A stretch of DNA of 64,000 nucleotides from UBA11986 sp963734955 (lineage in GTDB: Bacteria; Bacteroidota; Ignavibacteria; UBA10030; UBA6906). A program made the translations under genes and the position numbers. Below are positions 48,359-58,583 of the stretch, piece by piece; within the stretch, counting starts at the first letter, position 1; each line of letters begins with the position of its first letter. A model generated the notes under the pieces. It made no database searches. It was not told the DNA's origin and was given only the letters and a program-made list of their open reading frames with translations. The DNA lies in contig CAVTJO010000014.1 of the NCBI GenBank assembly GCA_963734955.1, forward strand, positions 186,001 through 250,000. The letters are read 5' to 3'.

Positions 48359-50200
48359 TCACTCGGGTTTCTCGGGCGGGATGGGCGCTTCCGGTGCGCG
48401 CACACGTTCAGGGATGTCATCCCGGAACAACGTGATTCCCCAGAACTCCTGATCGTCGGGGGGATCGACATTCCAATCATTGTAGGAGTGTGAATCATCG
48501 CTCCGGTATCGAAGTTTGTAGTCTCCCTTGTCCAGAACAATGGTGGTGTTCACCATGCGATTCTTCCTGCCTCCTCCTGCATGAAACGTCATCGAGTAGG
48601 TCATCTCCCACAGGACCAAGCCGCTTTTTGCGTCCTCGATCCATCCATAGTCAAACATCTCACGCTTCTCCCCCTCTCCTATCGCATACACCCGCACTCT
48701 TGTCGTCCGGTCCAATTTGAAGCGTTTCTCTTCGTCAGCGTTGTCACCAACCCGGACGATCTGCGCGATGATGTTCTTGTCCCGCTGTTCCACGTACTGT
48801 GAAACCATTGAGCTGCTGAACCTGTCACCGACACCCATAATGGTAATACCATAGTGCTCGGGATCGAACGGAGGCTTGTCGTTCCATTCATCGTACGCGT
48901 GAGAGTCATCCGTGTTATATGTAACGACGTAGCTTCCTCTTGGCAGGGTAATAATCTGGTCAACGTAGCGGTTCTTCGATGCCCCACCCGCATACAAGGA
49001 ATAGTCGACATCCATTGTCCACACCTTGTTTCTGGACTTCGCGTCAACAATAAATGCATAGTCTGCCATCGATCGCCGCGAGTCGCCACGCTCACCAAAT
49101 GCATAGATACGTACCCTCGCGTCTTCCTTCAGCGTGAACCCCTCTGTCCTGTGCTCATCGTTCTTCATCTTGGTAAGCGCAACGATGACGTTCCGGTCCT
49201 CCTTGTACTGATACTGAGAAATGTTCCTCTTGTCCCGTTCATTCGCCACTGAAATCGTAATCCCCCAATTCAGAGGATCGTACGGCGGAAGTGCATTCCA
49301 ATCGAGTGCCGAATGGCTGTCGTCGGTTACACAATACAACACATACTCTCCTTTCGGCAACAGGACGTGGTCAGTGCACTCGATGTTCTTGTCGGCTCCA
49401 CCGGCATGAGAGCTCTTGCGGTAGTCCATTTCCCATACGCGGCTCCGGTCTGCTGTGTTCACAATCCAGGCGTAGTCATACATGTCGGATTCGCCGGCGG
49501 CTTCGCCAAGTGCGTACAGCTGAAGGGATGTTGGTTCCGCAAGTGTGAACCCGCGTTTCACGAGTTCATTCTCTCCCAGCCCGGTGACCTTGAGAACTAT
49601 GTTTGGAAGCTCTTTCGGTGGGGTGAATGCAGTTATGGATCCTGCCTGGGATTCATCTGCCAGAAGCTCAATGCCCCAGCCCCCGCAACGCTTTTCCCAG
49701 TCCTTTCCAATATCGTCAGACCACCAATTCTTGAAGAACTCGATGAAGCCTTTGTGCTTCTTCTCCTGACTTCCAAACAGTGGTTTCTCCCTGTGGTCAA
49801 TGTTGATATTGACATGAGTAAACGTTGTGTGATAGGAAAATGTCGGGACGGTGAAGTACACTTCATAGCTGCCGGGTTCGAGCGTCACCTTGTCATCAAA
49901 CTCCCGATCATTCTTTGAGCTGGAAGTGTTGTCGACATCCATCTTCCACACCAGCTTCCGCGTGTCCGCGTTGATGATCCACCCGTACGCGAACAACTCA
50001 TCGCTCTTGTATGTCCACCCATAGTCTCCTCCCGCACCAATAGCCTTCACGTGGAATGTTGTTGTCCGTGGCACCTGAATGCCTGCCGATTTCAGTTCCG
50101 TGTCACAGAAGTTTCTCAAGGATACAACTGTCTTTTCGCCGGCGAGACCATTTGAGACTGCCAGCAATACCAACATTCCAAAACCAAGTGTCCGATTCAT
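48359..50200 (-). CDS. Exported protein with four related repeat domains
   Basis: About 613 residues from the ATG at 50200, with a signal peptide (GFGMLVLLAVSNGLAG). Four related units of about 110-130 residues start near residues 45, 220, 360 and 500. Each opens with a strand such as VRIYAFGE and has YAWIVNTADRSRVWEMD-like text. Units 2-4 have a conserved DDSH-x-x-x-x-W-N turn, a PP-x-D block and a final WGIT strand; unit 1 is more diverged. The regular layout suggests carbohydrate-binding or adhesion domains. I do not recognise a family. The weak ribosome-binding site makes the start moderately uncertain. Confidence 0.7.
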   Translation of the reverse strand: MNRTLGFGMLVLLAVSNGLAGEKTVVSLRNFCDTELKSAGIQVPRTTTFHVKAIGAGGDYGWTYKSDELFAYGWIINADTRKLVWKMDVDNTSSSKNDREFDDKVTLEPGSYEVYFTVPTFSYHTTFTHVNINIDHREKPLFGSQEKKHKGFIEFFKNWWSDDIGKDWEKRCGGWGIELLADESQAGSITAFTPPKELPNIVLKVTGLGENELVKRGFTLAEPTSLQLYALGEAAGESDMYDYAWIVNTADRSRVWEMDYRKSSHAGGADKNIECTDHVLLPKGEYVLYCVTDDSHSALDWNALPPYDPLNWGITISVANERDKRNISQYQYKEDRNVIVALTKMKNDEHRTEGFTLKEDARVRIYAFGERGDSRRSMADYAFIVDAKSRNKVWTMDVDYSLYAGGASKNRYVDQIITLPRGSYVVTYNTDDSHAYDEWNDKPPFDPEHYGITIMGVGDRFSSSMVSQYVEQRDKNIIAQIVRVGDNADEEKRFKLDRTTRVRVYAIGEGEKREMFDYGWIEDAKSGLVLWEMTYSMTFHAGGGRKNRMVNTTIVLDKGDYKLRYRSDDSHSYNDWNVDPPDDQEFWGITLFRDDIPERVRAPEAPIPPEKPE

Positions 50201-50518
50201 TTCAGTGGTATCCCAAACATCATTTTTGCCAAAGTTGCTCCAGCCAAGAGAGACCGATCCGCCTGTAAGTACGCTTGATTCCTGCGTTTGTTGCAGTAGT
50301 GCCTGAAAACACCCGTCCGAAAGCTGGATTTCAGGACTGTTTTCGGTTATTTTGGTGTTGAACTCTGTATAGAATCCCCTCATTTGAGTGCCAAAGACTC
50401 CAGTTAATCCACCCTCAAGGGCAACGGCAACTTTTCGAAGCCAGAACCTTGGATGGATCAAGAAGGATTCATCACGGGAACATCATTGAAACCGCTCGAG
50501 AAGAACAAACTCCTTGCC
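50201..50518. other. Divergent region with a minus-strand in-frame extension, 318 nt
   Basis: On the minus strand the frame of the repeat protein stays open to 50461. The 87 codons read coding-like text such as GGLTGVFGTQMRGFYTEFN and SSVLTGGSVSLGWSNF, resembling the last strands of an outer-membrane barrel. It may be a relic of a lost barrel gene fused in frame, or noise. No clear promoter box is visible on either strand. Confidence 0.35.
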
Positions 50519-53464
50519 ATGCACTTCAGCCCATGCCTGAGCCACTTTTTGATACGGCTTGCGATTCCCCTTTTCCTTTCCCGATGTTCATTTAATGCTG
50601 ATTGCCAGGTCCTTCCTCTGCAATATTACACCACCAGAGAAGGTCTGATCGCCAACCATATTACTGCATTATGCCAAAACTCTCTCGGTTACCTCTGGAT
50701 CGGAACGGCGGATGGAGTAAGCGTCTATGACGGTGCGAACTTTACGAACTACACAACCGTCAACGGTCTGGCACATAATTTTGTCACCTGCATCGCGGAA
50801 AGCAAGAGGACACCCGGAACGATGTGGGTAGGAACATTCAGAGGTGGGATCAGCGAATTCCAGGACGGCCGGTTCACTACCGTGTCCGTTGCATCAGTGG
50901 ATTCGATGAACAATGTTGTCGCACTTCTGGAGGATGCTCATGGAGTACTCTGGTGCGGGACAAGCAACGGGTTGTCAGTTATCCGCAATGGACAGGTGAT
51001 TCCCCTGGGTACGCCCCGGAAGATGGGATCCATCAGCTTTGCACAATTGAACGACGATGAGATCTGTGTTGCCACCGACAATGTGCTCTCCATCTACTCC
51101 GCCTCAACGACTCTGCTCAGATCGAGCATGACTGCCTCAATGTCGGGGAAGCCTATCATGGGCATGCTCGTTGACGATGATGGCAGTTTCTGGCTTGCCG
51201 TCTCCGATAGCACCATCCTTCATATGCGGGACACGACATGCCTGGCCCGGATGAAGCTCGACTGCGGGGTTCTCAGCGATATTGTAGACGATCACCGCGG
51301 GCATCTCATCTGCAGTTCGTGGAACGGAGTTATCGAGGTGTCGAAGGCTCTCTTCCCGGCGGGGCACTGTATCACCTATTCGGTTGCGAACGGGTTGCGA
51401 GAAATGATCGCCCTGCCAATTCTGGTGGATCGTGAAAAGGACTTGTGGATCGGCAGCTGGTCGAAGGGCCTTGCGAAGCTTCCGAGCCCGGCTCTCATTT
51501 CGTTGCCGAATCCGGATGGTGAAAGATCCTTCATGTCTGTCACCGACAGCGCCGGTCATCTCTGGACAGCAACCAACCGGGGTCTTTGGGAAGCATTTCG
51601 CGACGCTGATGGCCGTTGGAATCAGCACCTCCATCACCGTGTCCGTGCCGACGAGTCCCTCCAACCCTCCACCCATTTCATCGTCTGCGACTCCCGGAAC
51701 AGGCTTTGGGAAAGAACCGGGGAGCCTCCCGTCGTGAGGTGCTTTGAAATCTCCCATACGTTGGGGGGCCCTTCAACGCTGCGAACCATTCAGACACTCT
51801 CCTCCGGCATTGACTTCCCCCGGGGGCAACTCGTGACATTTACGGTTGACCGGCAGAATCGTTTCTGGGGTAGTATTCCGTCTGTGGGAGTTGTCGAGTT
51901 TGATTGCCAAGGTTCAGGTGGAAAGAGAATCCTTACTGTCCGCGATGGCCTGCCGAGCGAGTCGATTCCGGTCTTGTTTGAGGATCTTCGGGGACGCATG
52001 TGGTTTGGTGGATTCGACGGCGGGCTCGTGGTGCTGTCTCATGACCCTTCCGGCAGGGAAAACCTGAGGCGATTCCTGAAGTCGGATGGATTGCCGGACA
52101 ATTGCATACGGTCCATGCTTCAGGATCGGGACGGGAATATCTGGGTAGGGACGCGCTATGGGGGACTCGCCTTGCTGCGGGATTCAACTTTCACGTCGCT
52201 GTCGCTTGCGGATGGACTGCTCAACAATGCAATCTGGGACATGGCCCAGGATCAGCGGGGAAGAATCTGGCTCGGGACCGATATCGGGATGGACTGCATC
52301 GATCCACGGACCCGTCGACCGGTGCGCCGGAACAATGATTTCCTGGGAGAACATATCTATTCATGCGGCGTCATCCGTGGTACCACCATGTGGTATGTGA
52401 CAAGGGCAGGATTGACGTTGTATGAGAATTCACTTGACTCAGCAAACGATGTTCCCCCTCCCATCTACGTTACCGGGTTTCTGGTCAACGGAAGAGAAGT
52501 TCGGCGAAACACCCCATGGGAATTCTCGCACGACGAAAACGACTGCCAGTTTGATTTTGTCGGCATCAGCCTGAAGGATGAAAAAGCGGTGCGCTATGAG
52601 TACCGCCTGAGGAATGTCGACGAGGAATGGCACACCTCGAGCCAGAGATCCGTCACGTTTGCCGCACTCAGGCCGGGTTCCTACGTCTTCGAAGTCCGGG
52701 CGATCAACAATGACGATGTCAGGAGCGTGTCGCCGGCCTCCGTTTCCTTCGTCATCACCCCGCCCTATTGGCAACGGACATGGTTCATCGCCACATTGAT
52801 CGTGCTGTCCCTCTCCCTCCTCTATGCCATTTACAGATACCGAGTTCAACGTGTATTGGAGATCGAACGTCTTCGGCTTCGTATTGCCAGTGATTTGCAT
52901 GATGACGTCGGCACCAATCTCAGTAGTATCGTGCTGGCCAGTCAGATCATGGAGCGGAAATTTCCGCTCTCGGTGGACGAACGGAAAGAACTCTCCCAGG
53001 TCAGGTCAACCGCATCACAAACGCAGGACCTGATGAGAGATATAGTCTGGATGCTCAACCCCCAGAACGATTCTCTCGATGACTTCCTGAGGAAGATGAA
53101 GGAAGTGGCGGGGCGACTCCTGGCCGGAATTCCTCATACATTCAATGCTCCAAAAGAGCAACGCCTTGACCGCTTGGGTCTGGAGTTCAAAAGGAGCGTC
53201 CTGTTGATCTTCAAGGAGACCCTGAACAACATCGTACGCCATTCTTTAGCAACGCATGTTTCCATCGAGGTCCTGGATGAGGAGGGTGTATTCTCGTTGT
53301 TTGTTCAGGACAATGGTATTGGATTTGAACCCGGCACTGCCAAAACCACCGGGAGCGGACTTGAAAGTCTCCGAAGGAGGGCCGAGGGGATTGGAGGCAC
53401 ACTCACCATTGTGAGCAGCGTGGGCGAGGGAACGGCTGTCCGGTTCAGCGCAAGAATCACGTAG
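50519..53464 (+). CDS. Two-component regulator propeller histidine kinase
   Basis: About 981 residues. A hydrophobic N-terminus is followed by many Reg_prop units (LWIGTADGVSVYDG, MWVGTFRGGISEFQDG, IWVGTRYGGLALLRD) forming one or two periplasmic propellers. Next come a Y_Y_Y domain (YEYRLRNVDEEW, LRPGSYVFEVRAINN), a membrane helix (about 752-772), a HisKA_3 domain with the phosphoacceptor in DLHDDVGTNLSS (His about 792), and a HATPase domain (FKETLNNIVRHS, DNGIGFEP, GSGLESLRRRAEGIGG). The partner regulator starts 35 nt after the stop. The exact start is uncertain; an upstream in-frame ATG at 50453 exists. It is a paralog of the kinase at 59.9-62.9 kb. Confidence 0.93.
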   Translation: MHFSPCLSHFLIRLAIPLFLSRCSFNADCQVLPLQYYTTREGLIANHITALCQNSLGYLWIGTADGVSVYDGANFTNYTTVNGLAHNFVTCIAESKRTPGTMWVGTFRGGISEFQDGRFTTVSVASVDSMNNVVALLEDAHGVLWCGTSNGLSVIRNGQVIPLGTPRKMGSISFAQLNDDEICVATDNVLSIYSASTTLLRSSMTASMSGKPIMGMLVDDDGSFWLAVSDSTILHMRDTTCLARMKLDCGVLSDIVDDHRGHLICSSWNGVIEVSKALFPAGHCITYSVANGLREMIALPILVDREKDLWIGSWSKGLAKLPSPALISLPNPDGERSFMSVTDSAGHLWTATNRGLWEAFRDADGRWNQHLHHRVRADESLQPSTHFIVCDSRNRLWERTGEPPVVRCFEISHTLGGPSTLRTIQTLSSGIDFPRGQLVTFTVDRQNRFWGSIPSVGVVEFDCQGSGGKRILTVRDGLPSESIPVLFEDLRGRMWFGGFDGGLVVLSHDPSGRENLRRFLKSDGLPDNCIRSMLQDRDGNIWVGTRYGGLALLRDSTFTSLSLADGLLNNAIWDMAQDQRGRIWLGTDIGMDCIDPRTRRPVRRNNDFLGEHIYSCGVIRGTTMWYVTRAGLTLYENSLDSANDVPPPIYVTGFLVNGREVRRNTPWEFSHDENDCQFDFVGISLKDEKAVRYEYRLRNVDEEWHTSSQRSVTFAALRPGSYVFEVRAINNDDVRSVSPASVSFVITPPYWQRTWFIATLIVLSLSLLYAIYRYRVQRVLEIERLRLRIASDLHDDVGTNLSSIVLASQIMERKFPLSVDERKELSQVRSTASQTQDLMRDIVWMLNPQNDSLDDFLRKMKEVAGRLLAGIPHTFNAPKEQRLDRLGLEFKRSVLLIFKETLNNIVRHSLATHVSIEVLDEEGVFSLFVQDNGIGFEPGTAKTTGSGLESLRRRAEGIGGTLTIVSSVGEGTAVRFSARIT

Positions 53465-53499
53465 ATGCGTAATAGCGGAATTCACATAGGAGATGTACC

Positions 53500-54196
53500 A
53501 TGTCTGGGGCCTGGCCCCGAAAGGAAATGATAGGGATGCAACCTGAACTGGACACGAACGAAAAGCTCTCCGTCTGGGTTGTTGAGGATGACGAGCGGTT
53601 TGGCGGACAGCTTGCAGAGATCATCAATCTCAGTGAGACATTTGAGTGCGAAGAAGTGTTTCGTTCCTGCGAATCTGCTCTGGAGCTGCTCAGGGAAGGC
53701 ACCCCTCCGGATCTGTTACTGATGGACATCGGCCTTCCGGGCATGAGCGGCATTGAAGGCGTCCGGGAGATCAAGACGATTGCACCCGCCGTCCAGGTGG
53801 TGATCCTGACGGTCTTCGAGGATGCTGAAAACATTGTCCGGGCAATCGGAGCCGGAGCGTCAGGATATCTTCACAAAGGGTCATCACTGGAAGAAATCGT
53901 TGATTCACTCAAGTCAGTACTCAATGGCGGTGCCCCGATCAACCCTCATATCGCCCGGAAAGATGCTCGACATGTTTGCCCAGCTCTCCTCACCCAAAGG
54001 GGAGTACCGCCTCACAGTTCGCGAAAAGGAGGTCCTTGGTTTGCTTGTCGACGGCCTTTCAAAAAGACAAATTGCAGAGAAGCTGTTTGTCACATTTCAC
54101 ACCGTTGACAAACACTTACGGAACATTTACGGCAAGCTGCAAGTTCAATCGCGCAGCAGTGCCATTGCCAAAACTCTGAAAGAACGCCTGCTGTAA
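53500..54196 (+). CDS. NarL/LuxR-type response regulator (one frameshift)
   Basis: The partner of the upstream propeller kinase, about 230 residues when rejoined. The receiver domain has VEDDERFGG, the phosphorylated Asp in LLMDIGLPGMSG, ILTVFEDAE and the Lys in YLHKGSS. The frame breaks at 53957-53962: IARK continues as MLDMFAQLSSPKG in the next frame after removal of one G. The paralog at 59.1 kb reads straight through exactly this join (IARKMLDMFA). The LuxR HTH domain (LTVREKEVLGLLVDGLSKRQ) lies beyond the break. As written, the protein would lose DNA binding. AGGAG lies 8 nt before the ATG. Confidence 0.88.
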
Positions 54197-54338
54197 TTGC
54201 CCCGACATCAACTCTCTCTCTTCTCCCTTGGCTCTTCTCTGAAAAATCACGCACCTGCGTACTTACCACAACGTGCTGAATAGCGTAGATTGGGCTGGAC
54301 GTTCTTTCGTAATCTGGGTTCATAACCGGGAGGATTGT

Positions 54339-56658
54339 ATGAAATGCAGACGTTTATCCGTATCCCTTCTTCTTGTCGTTTCTTCCTTCACATATTCTCT
54401 CGCCCAGATCCCGCGCACGATATCCTATCAGGGTGTTTTGAGCGACACAACGGGAACGCCAAAACCCGACGGAGCTTATGCAATGACGTTCCGATTGTAC
54501 ACAAGTTCATCGGGGGGAACAGTAATCTGGGGTGAATCAAAAACCCTGCAGGTGAAACGGGGGCTCTTCTCCACCGCTCTCGGCGATCAGTCACCGTTTG
54601 CTGATTCAGTGAAGTTCGACCGGCCAGTACTGGCTGAGCCTTCAAATAGGTGCCGACCCCGAACTATCGCCCCGCATGCCACTGACAGCAGCAGGCTACA
54701 GCATCAATTCTCTCAAAGCAGACACAGCGCGCTATTCTCTCAATGCACCAACACTTGCCGTCGCCGATAGTGCGAGGATTGCAGGAACAGTCCCGAACAA
54801 CTCCATCACGAGCGTGAAGATTGCGCCTGCTCAAGTGGTGAAGAGCCTCAACGGTCTCAAGGATGGAGTAACACTACGAGCCCAGGGTGGAGCCACGATC
54901 ACATCAAACAACGACACTATCACGATCAACTCCGGTCCGGGGGGAGGAGGAACCGGCATCCAGGGAGTTCAGAACACCAACAACACGATCGACGTCATCA
55001 ATCCGAACGGTCCGACTGCCACAGTGAACGTGAAGGTCCCGCTCTCATTAACAGGAAATGTCGATGGGAAGCAACGCACTGAGTGTCTCCAACACGTCAA
55101 CGAATGGACACGGTATCTTATGGAAGCAGCCATGCAAGCGCCAACAATTCGAGCGGCGTTGCAGGCTCGAATGACGGAGGCGGCTGGGGTGTCTCGGGAG
55201 TCAGCAATGGCTTTGCCGGAGTGTTCGGTTTCGGTAATACCAATACTTCGAACGGAGTGTTCGGTCTGGTGAATAGTTCGGCTGGAAGTGGCGTCTACGG
55301 AAAGAACACCGCCGGCGGTTCGGGGATATTGGGCCAGGCTCTGGGTCAGGACGGAACCGGGGTTCTGGGGAGATATGATGGACCCGCATCCTGCCGGCGG
55401 GTGGGGTGTTTATGGATATAGCCCAACCGGGTTTGCCGGAGTCTACGGAAATGGTGGTCACAATGGTGTCTTTGGACAAACCAGTCAGTTCCTCTGATGC
55501 AGGGATCTTCGGAAGGAACGATGGGAGTGGAAACGGGGTGTACGGATACAGTAGTGCCGGATATGGCACCAATGGATTCTCCGCTACCGGGTTCGCCGGA
55601 GTGTACGGCAATGGTGGACATAACGGGATCTTCGGGGAGACGAGCAGTGCATCGGATGCGGGAGTCTACGGTAAGAACAACGCAGGAGGACTGGGTGCGT
55701 TTGGACAGGCGTTGGGTCAGGATGGCACGGGTGTCTTGGGCAGGTATGACGGTCCATCGTCGAGCAGCGGTTGGGGTGTGTTTGGTTACAGTCCGAGCGG
55801 TTATGCCGGAGTATTTGGGAGCGGCGGACACAATGGAGTGTTCGGTGCAACATCAAGTGCAAACGACGCCGGGGTGTACGGATCGAACAACGGCAGTGGC
55901 AATGGAGTGTTCGGATACAGCGTCGCAGGGACGGGGGTTCTCGGCATTACACCCACAGTTGGCCAAACGGCTGTTTCAGGCATAAACACTTCAACCGACG
56001 CAAACAGCGGGAGCTTAGGTGGCTCGTTCAATAATGGTGGGTTTCGGGAAATCACAGGCGTGGCAGGTGATGGTGGGGCTCCCGTGGGAGGGTTTACCCA
56101 GAACATTGCTATCTATGGACTGGCTCGAACTACCGCTGGCTATGCTGGGCTCTTCGACGGCCAGGTCCTGATCACGACTGATCTTGAAGTGGTCGGTAGT
56201 AAGAACTTCAAAATCGACCACCCTCTCGATCCCACAAACAAGTACCTCGATCCATTCCTGTGTTGAGAGCAACGAACGTATGGATATGTACAGCGGCAAT
56301 ATCATCACCGACGGAACCGGCGAAGCAACGGTAGTTCTTCCCGATTGGTTTGAAGCATTGAATATAGACTTCCGGTATCAGCTGACAATCCTTGGCGATC
56401 AGTTCGCACAAGCAAGGGTCAGCAAAAAGATCGATGGCAATCGCTTCTCGATCAAGACGGACAAGCCAAACATCGAAGTCTCCTGGCAGGTCGACCGGTG
56501 TCCGGAATGATGCTTATGCGAAAGCCCATCCTCTGAAAATTGAGGAGGCCAAGGTTGGGCCAGACAAGGGCACGTACCAGCATCCGGAGCTCTATGGATT
56601 GCCACCGAAGACTGCCCCTGTGATTCTTCCGGCTCCTACGAATATGGAGAAGAGGTAA
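54339..56658 (+). pseudogene. Exported Gly-rich repeat protein with conserved C-terminal domain (about seven frameshifts)
   Basis: The start is an ATG with GGGAGG upstream, a signal peptide and the exported-protein motif QIPRTISYQGVLSDTTGTP. A long run of Gly-rich repeats follows (GFAGVYGNGGHNGVFG, GWGVFGYSPSGYAGVFG), resembling beta-helical fibres. The end is a conserved domain (VVLPDWFEALNIDFRYQLT, then HPELYGLPP). The reading frame changes near 54625, 55060, 55110, 55390, 55488, 56240 and 56495, and each part is recognisable in another frame. It is either a decayed gene or very error-prone sequence. A truncated copy follows immediately. Confidence 0.75.
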
Positions 56659-56661
56659 CAT

Positions 56662-56805
56662 ATGAAGTGCTTTGCTTTGGTTCTTGCCTTCGTGGTTTGT
56701 CTCAGCCTGCTACTTCACGCTCAGATCCCGCGTACGATTTCCTACCAGGGAGTATTGAGTCACTCCTCCAGTACGCCAGACCCAAATGAAAGGAAGCATC
56801 GATGA
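56662..56805 (+). pseudogene. Truncated copy of the upstream exported protein
   Basis: A 47-codon ORF that repeats the beginning of the upstream gene: a signal peptide (CFALVLAFVVCLSLLLHA) and the motif QIPRTISYQGVLS, then a short unrelated end. It starts 4 nt after the neighbour's stop. Its TGA overlaps the ATG of the next gene as ATGA, and an AAGGAAG inside it serves as that gene's ribosome-binding site. So it looks like a decayed duplicate now acting as a leader. Confidence 0.6.
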
Positions 56806-58427
56806 AGATAGCTATTCCCGTCATATGTCTGGTGTTAATTTCCTTCGGCCAGATCCCCGCACAGAACAGCCTCGTGTGGTTTTCATTTGATGGTGGATTT
56901 GTGCAGAGCTCGTCAAACACCAGCGTTGTTAAGTCAGGTGCGGGTCAGGTGATCGTTGGCCTCGCGCAGCAACAAGGTATCCAGATAGAAAGTGGCTTCT
57001 TCGCGGATACATTGTTGCGAGGGAGAGGTCAAGCATATACTGGACCGATCTACACCTTCCGAAGAACGTATGGTTACTCAGGCGGGGCAGAGTCAGGATA
57101 CTCCGTGCAACAAACGTCGGACAGCGGTTACATTGTCGCGGGAGTTACGTTTAGCACGCCCGACCGTCAGGCCTACCTTGTGAAGACCAATGCGCGGGGC
57201 GACACAGTTTGGACACAATTCGTCGGTGGATCCGGCGCTGAAGGATTCTTCTCGATCCGTCAGACAGCCGACGGTGGCTACATCGCAACGGGCTACTCGA
57301 ACAGCTCCGGTCAGGGAAACCTGGATGTGTACCTTGTGAAGCTGAATGGCAACGGCACGACAGCGTGGACGCGGACATACGGCAGTTCGAGCGAAGACGT
57401 TGGCCATGCCGTTCGGCAAACGGCTGATGGTGGGTACATCATTGCAGGCTGGACATACAGATTTGGGCCTCAAGCACCCTATCTCATCAAGACCAACGCA
57501 AACGGAGATACACTCTGGACACGAACCTTCTATATCGGCGGAGTGGACAGGGCCGCACTCTCTGTCGAGCAAACCATCGACAGGGGATATGTTGTTGCCG
57601 GATACCTTCACGGGTTCGCGGTACAATATGTTGATCTCATCAAAACCGATTCACTTGGGAACGCTGTTTGGACCAAGGATTTTGGTACCTTTGGCTCCGT
57701 GGCGATCGGGCGTTCCGTCCGCCAGACAATTGACGGCGGCTATATCGTTGCCGGCTCGAGGAACGTAGGCCCCGGATCGGTCATCCAGCTCATCAAGACC
57801 AATGAGAATGGTGACTCCTCATGGACCAGACAGTATGCGGGCGTCACTGCCTATGATGCCTATTCTGTCCAGCAAACAAGAGACGGCGGATACATCCTCG
57901 CAGGTCAGACGTCGATCAACAGCGGCACCTCTGATGTCTTCCTGATAAAGGCGAGCATCACCGGCGACTCCCTTTGGGCGAAAACAATCGGTGGGCCGGC
58001 TGACGAGCGTGGTTACGAGGTCGAACAGACTTTCGACGGCGGCTACATCATCGTGGGCGAAACGAGTAGTTTCGGGGCGGGCAATTATGATGTGTATTTG
58101 ATAAAGACCGATGATGTGGGATTCGTAACGTCCGTAGGCGGGGCCGGTCAGGTCACATTGCCTGTGGAGTTCAGGCTTTACCAGAATTATCCAAACCCCT
58201 TCAACCCATCAACAACAATTGCGTACGACGTTAAAAGCGGGGCTACTGTTGACCTCGCAGTATTCGACATTCTCGGAAGAGAAGTCTTAACTCTGGAACA
58301 TGGTTTCAAGACTCCCGGCTCATATCATGTGTCATTCGACATGAGTCAACACGCCAGCGGCGTCTACTTTTATCGACTCCAAGCGGGACGTTTTGCCGAT
58401 GTGAAGAAGATGCTGCTCCTCAAATGA
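56802..58427 (+). CDS. Repeat propeller protein with T9SS sorting domain
   Basis: A 541-residue exported protein with an N-terminal signal (AIPVICLVLISFGQIPAQ). The body holds about seven repeats of roughly 50-55 residues built on QQTSDSGYIVAG and QTADGGYIATG, each followed by YLVKTNARGDTVW-like text, forming a propeller. The end is a T9SS type A domain (LYQNYPNPFNPSTTIAYDV to KKMLLLK), so it is exported through the type IX system and attached to the surface. It starts inside the ATGA of the preceding ORF. The frame is intact. Confidence 0.88.
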   Translation: MKIAIPVICLVLISFGQIPAQNSLVWFSFDGGFVQSSSNTSVVKSGAGQVIVGLAQQQGIQIESGFFADTLLRGRGQAYTGPIYTFRRTYGYSGGAESGYSVQQTSDSGYIVAGVTFSTPDRQAYLVKTNARGDTVWTQFVGGSGAEGFFSIRQTADGGYIATGYSNSSGQGNLDVYLVKLNGNGTTAWTRTYGSSSEDVGHAVRQTADGGYIIAGWTYRFGPQAPYLIKTNANGDTLWTRTFYIGGVDRAALSVEQTIDRGYVVAGYLHGFAVQYVDLIKTDSLGNAVWTKDFGTFGSVAIGRSVRQTIDGGYIVAGSRNVGPGSVIQLIKTNENGDSSWTRQYAGVTAYDAYSVQQTRDGGYILAGQTSINSGTSDVFLIKASITGDSLWAKTIGGPADERGYEVEQTFDGGYIIVGETSSFGAGNYDVYLIKTDDVGFVTSVGGAGQVTLPVEFRLYQNYPNPFNPSTTIAYDVKSGATVDLAVFDILGREVLTLEHGFKTPGSYHVSFDMSQHASGVYFYRLQAGRFADVKKMLLLK

Positions 58428-58583
58428 CCCCGTGCCTCTGCATCCTCTATTCTCTTCTACTCGCCAAAGGCTTGCCATAACAAAAACTCCGGCGCCTTAG
58501 AAGAAAAGCAAGGCGTGATTCTTTCCATCTTTTTTTGTAGGTTGGTCGCACCTGACAGCCGAACAGCAACATGGATAGTTTAC

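Noticed and set aside
58489..58515. Possible hairpin CGCCTT...AAGGCG before the haem-binding gene
   Set aside because: The stem has only six pairs with a long A-rich loop and no T-run directly after it.
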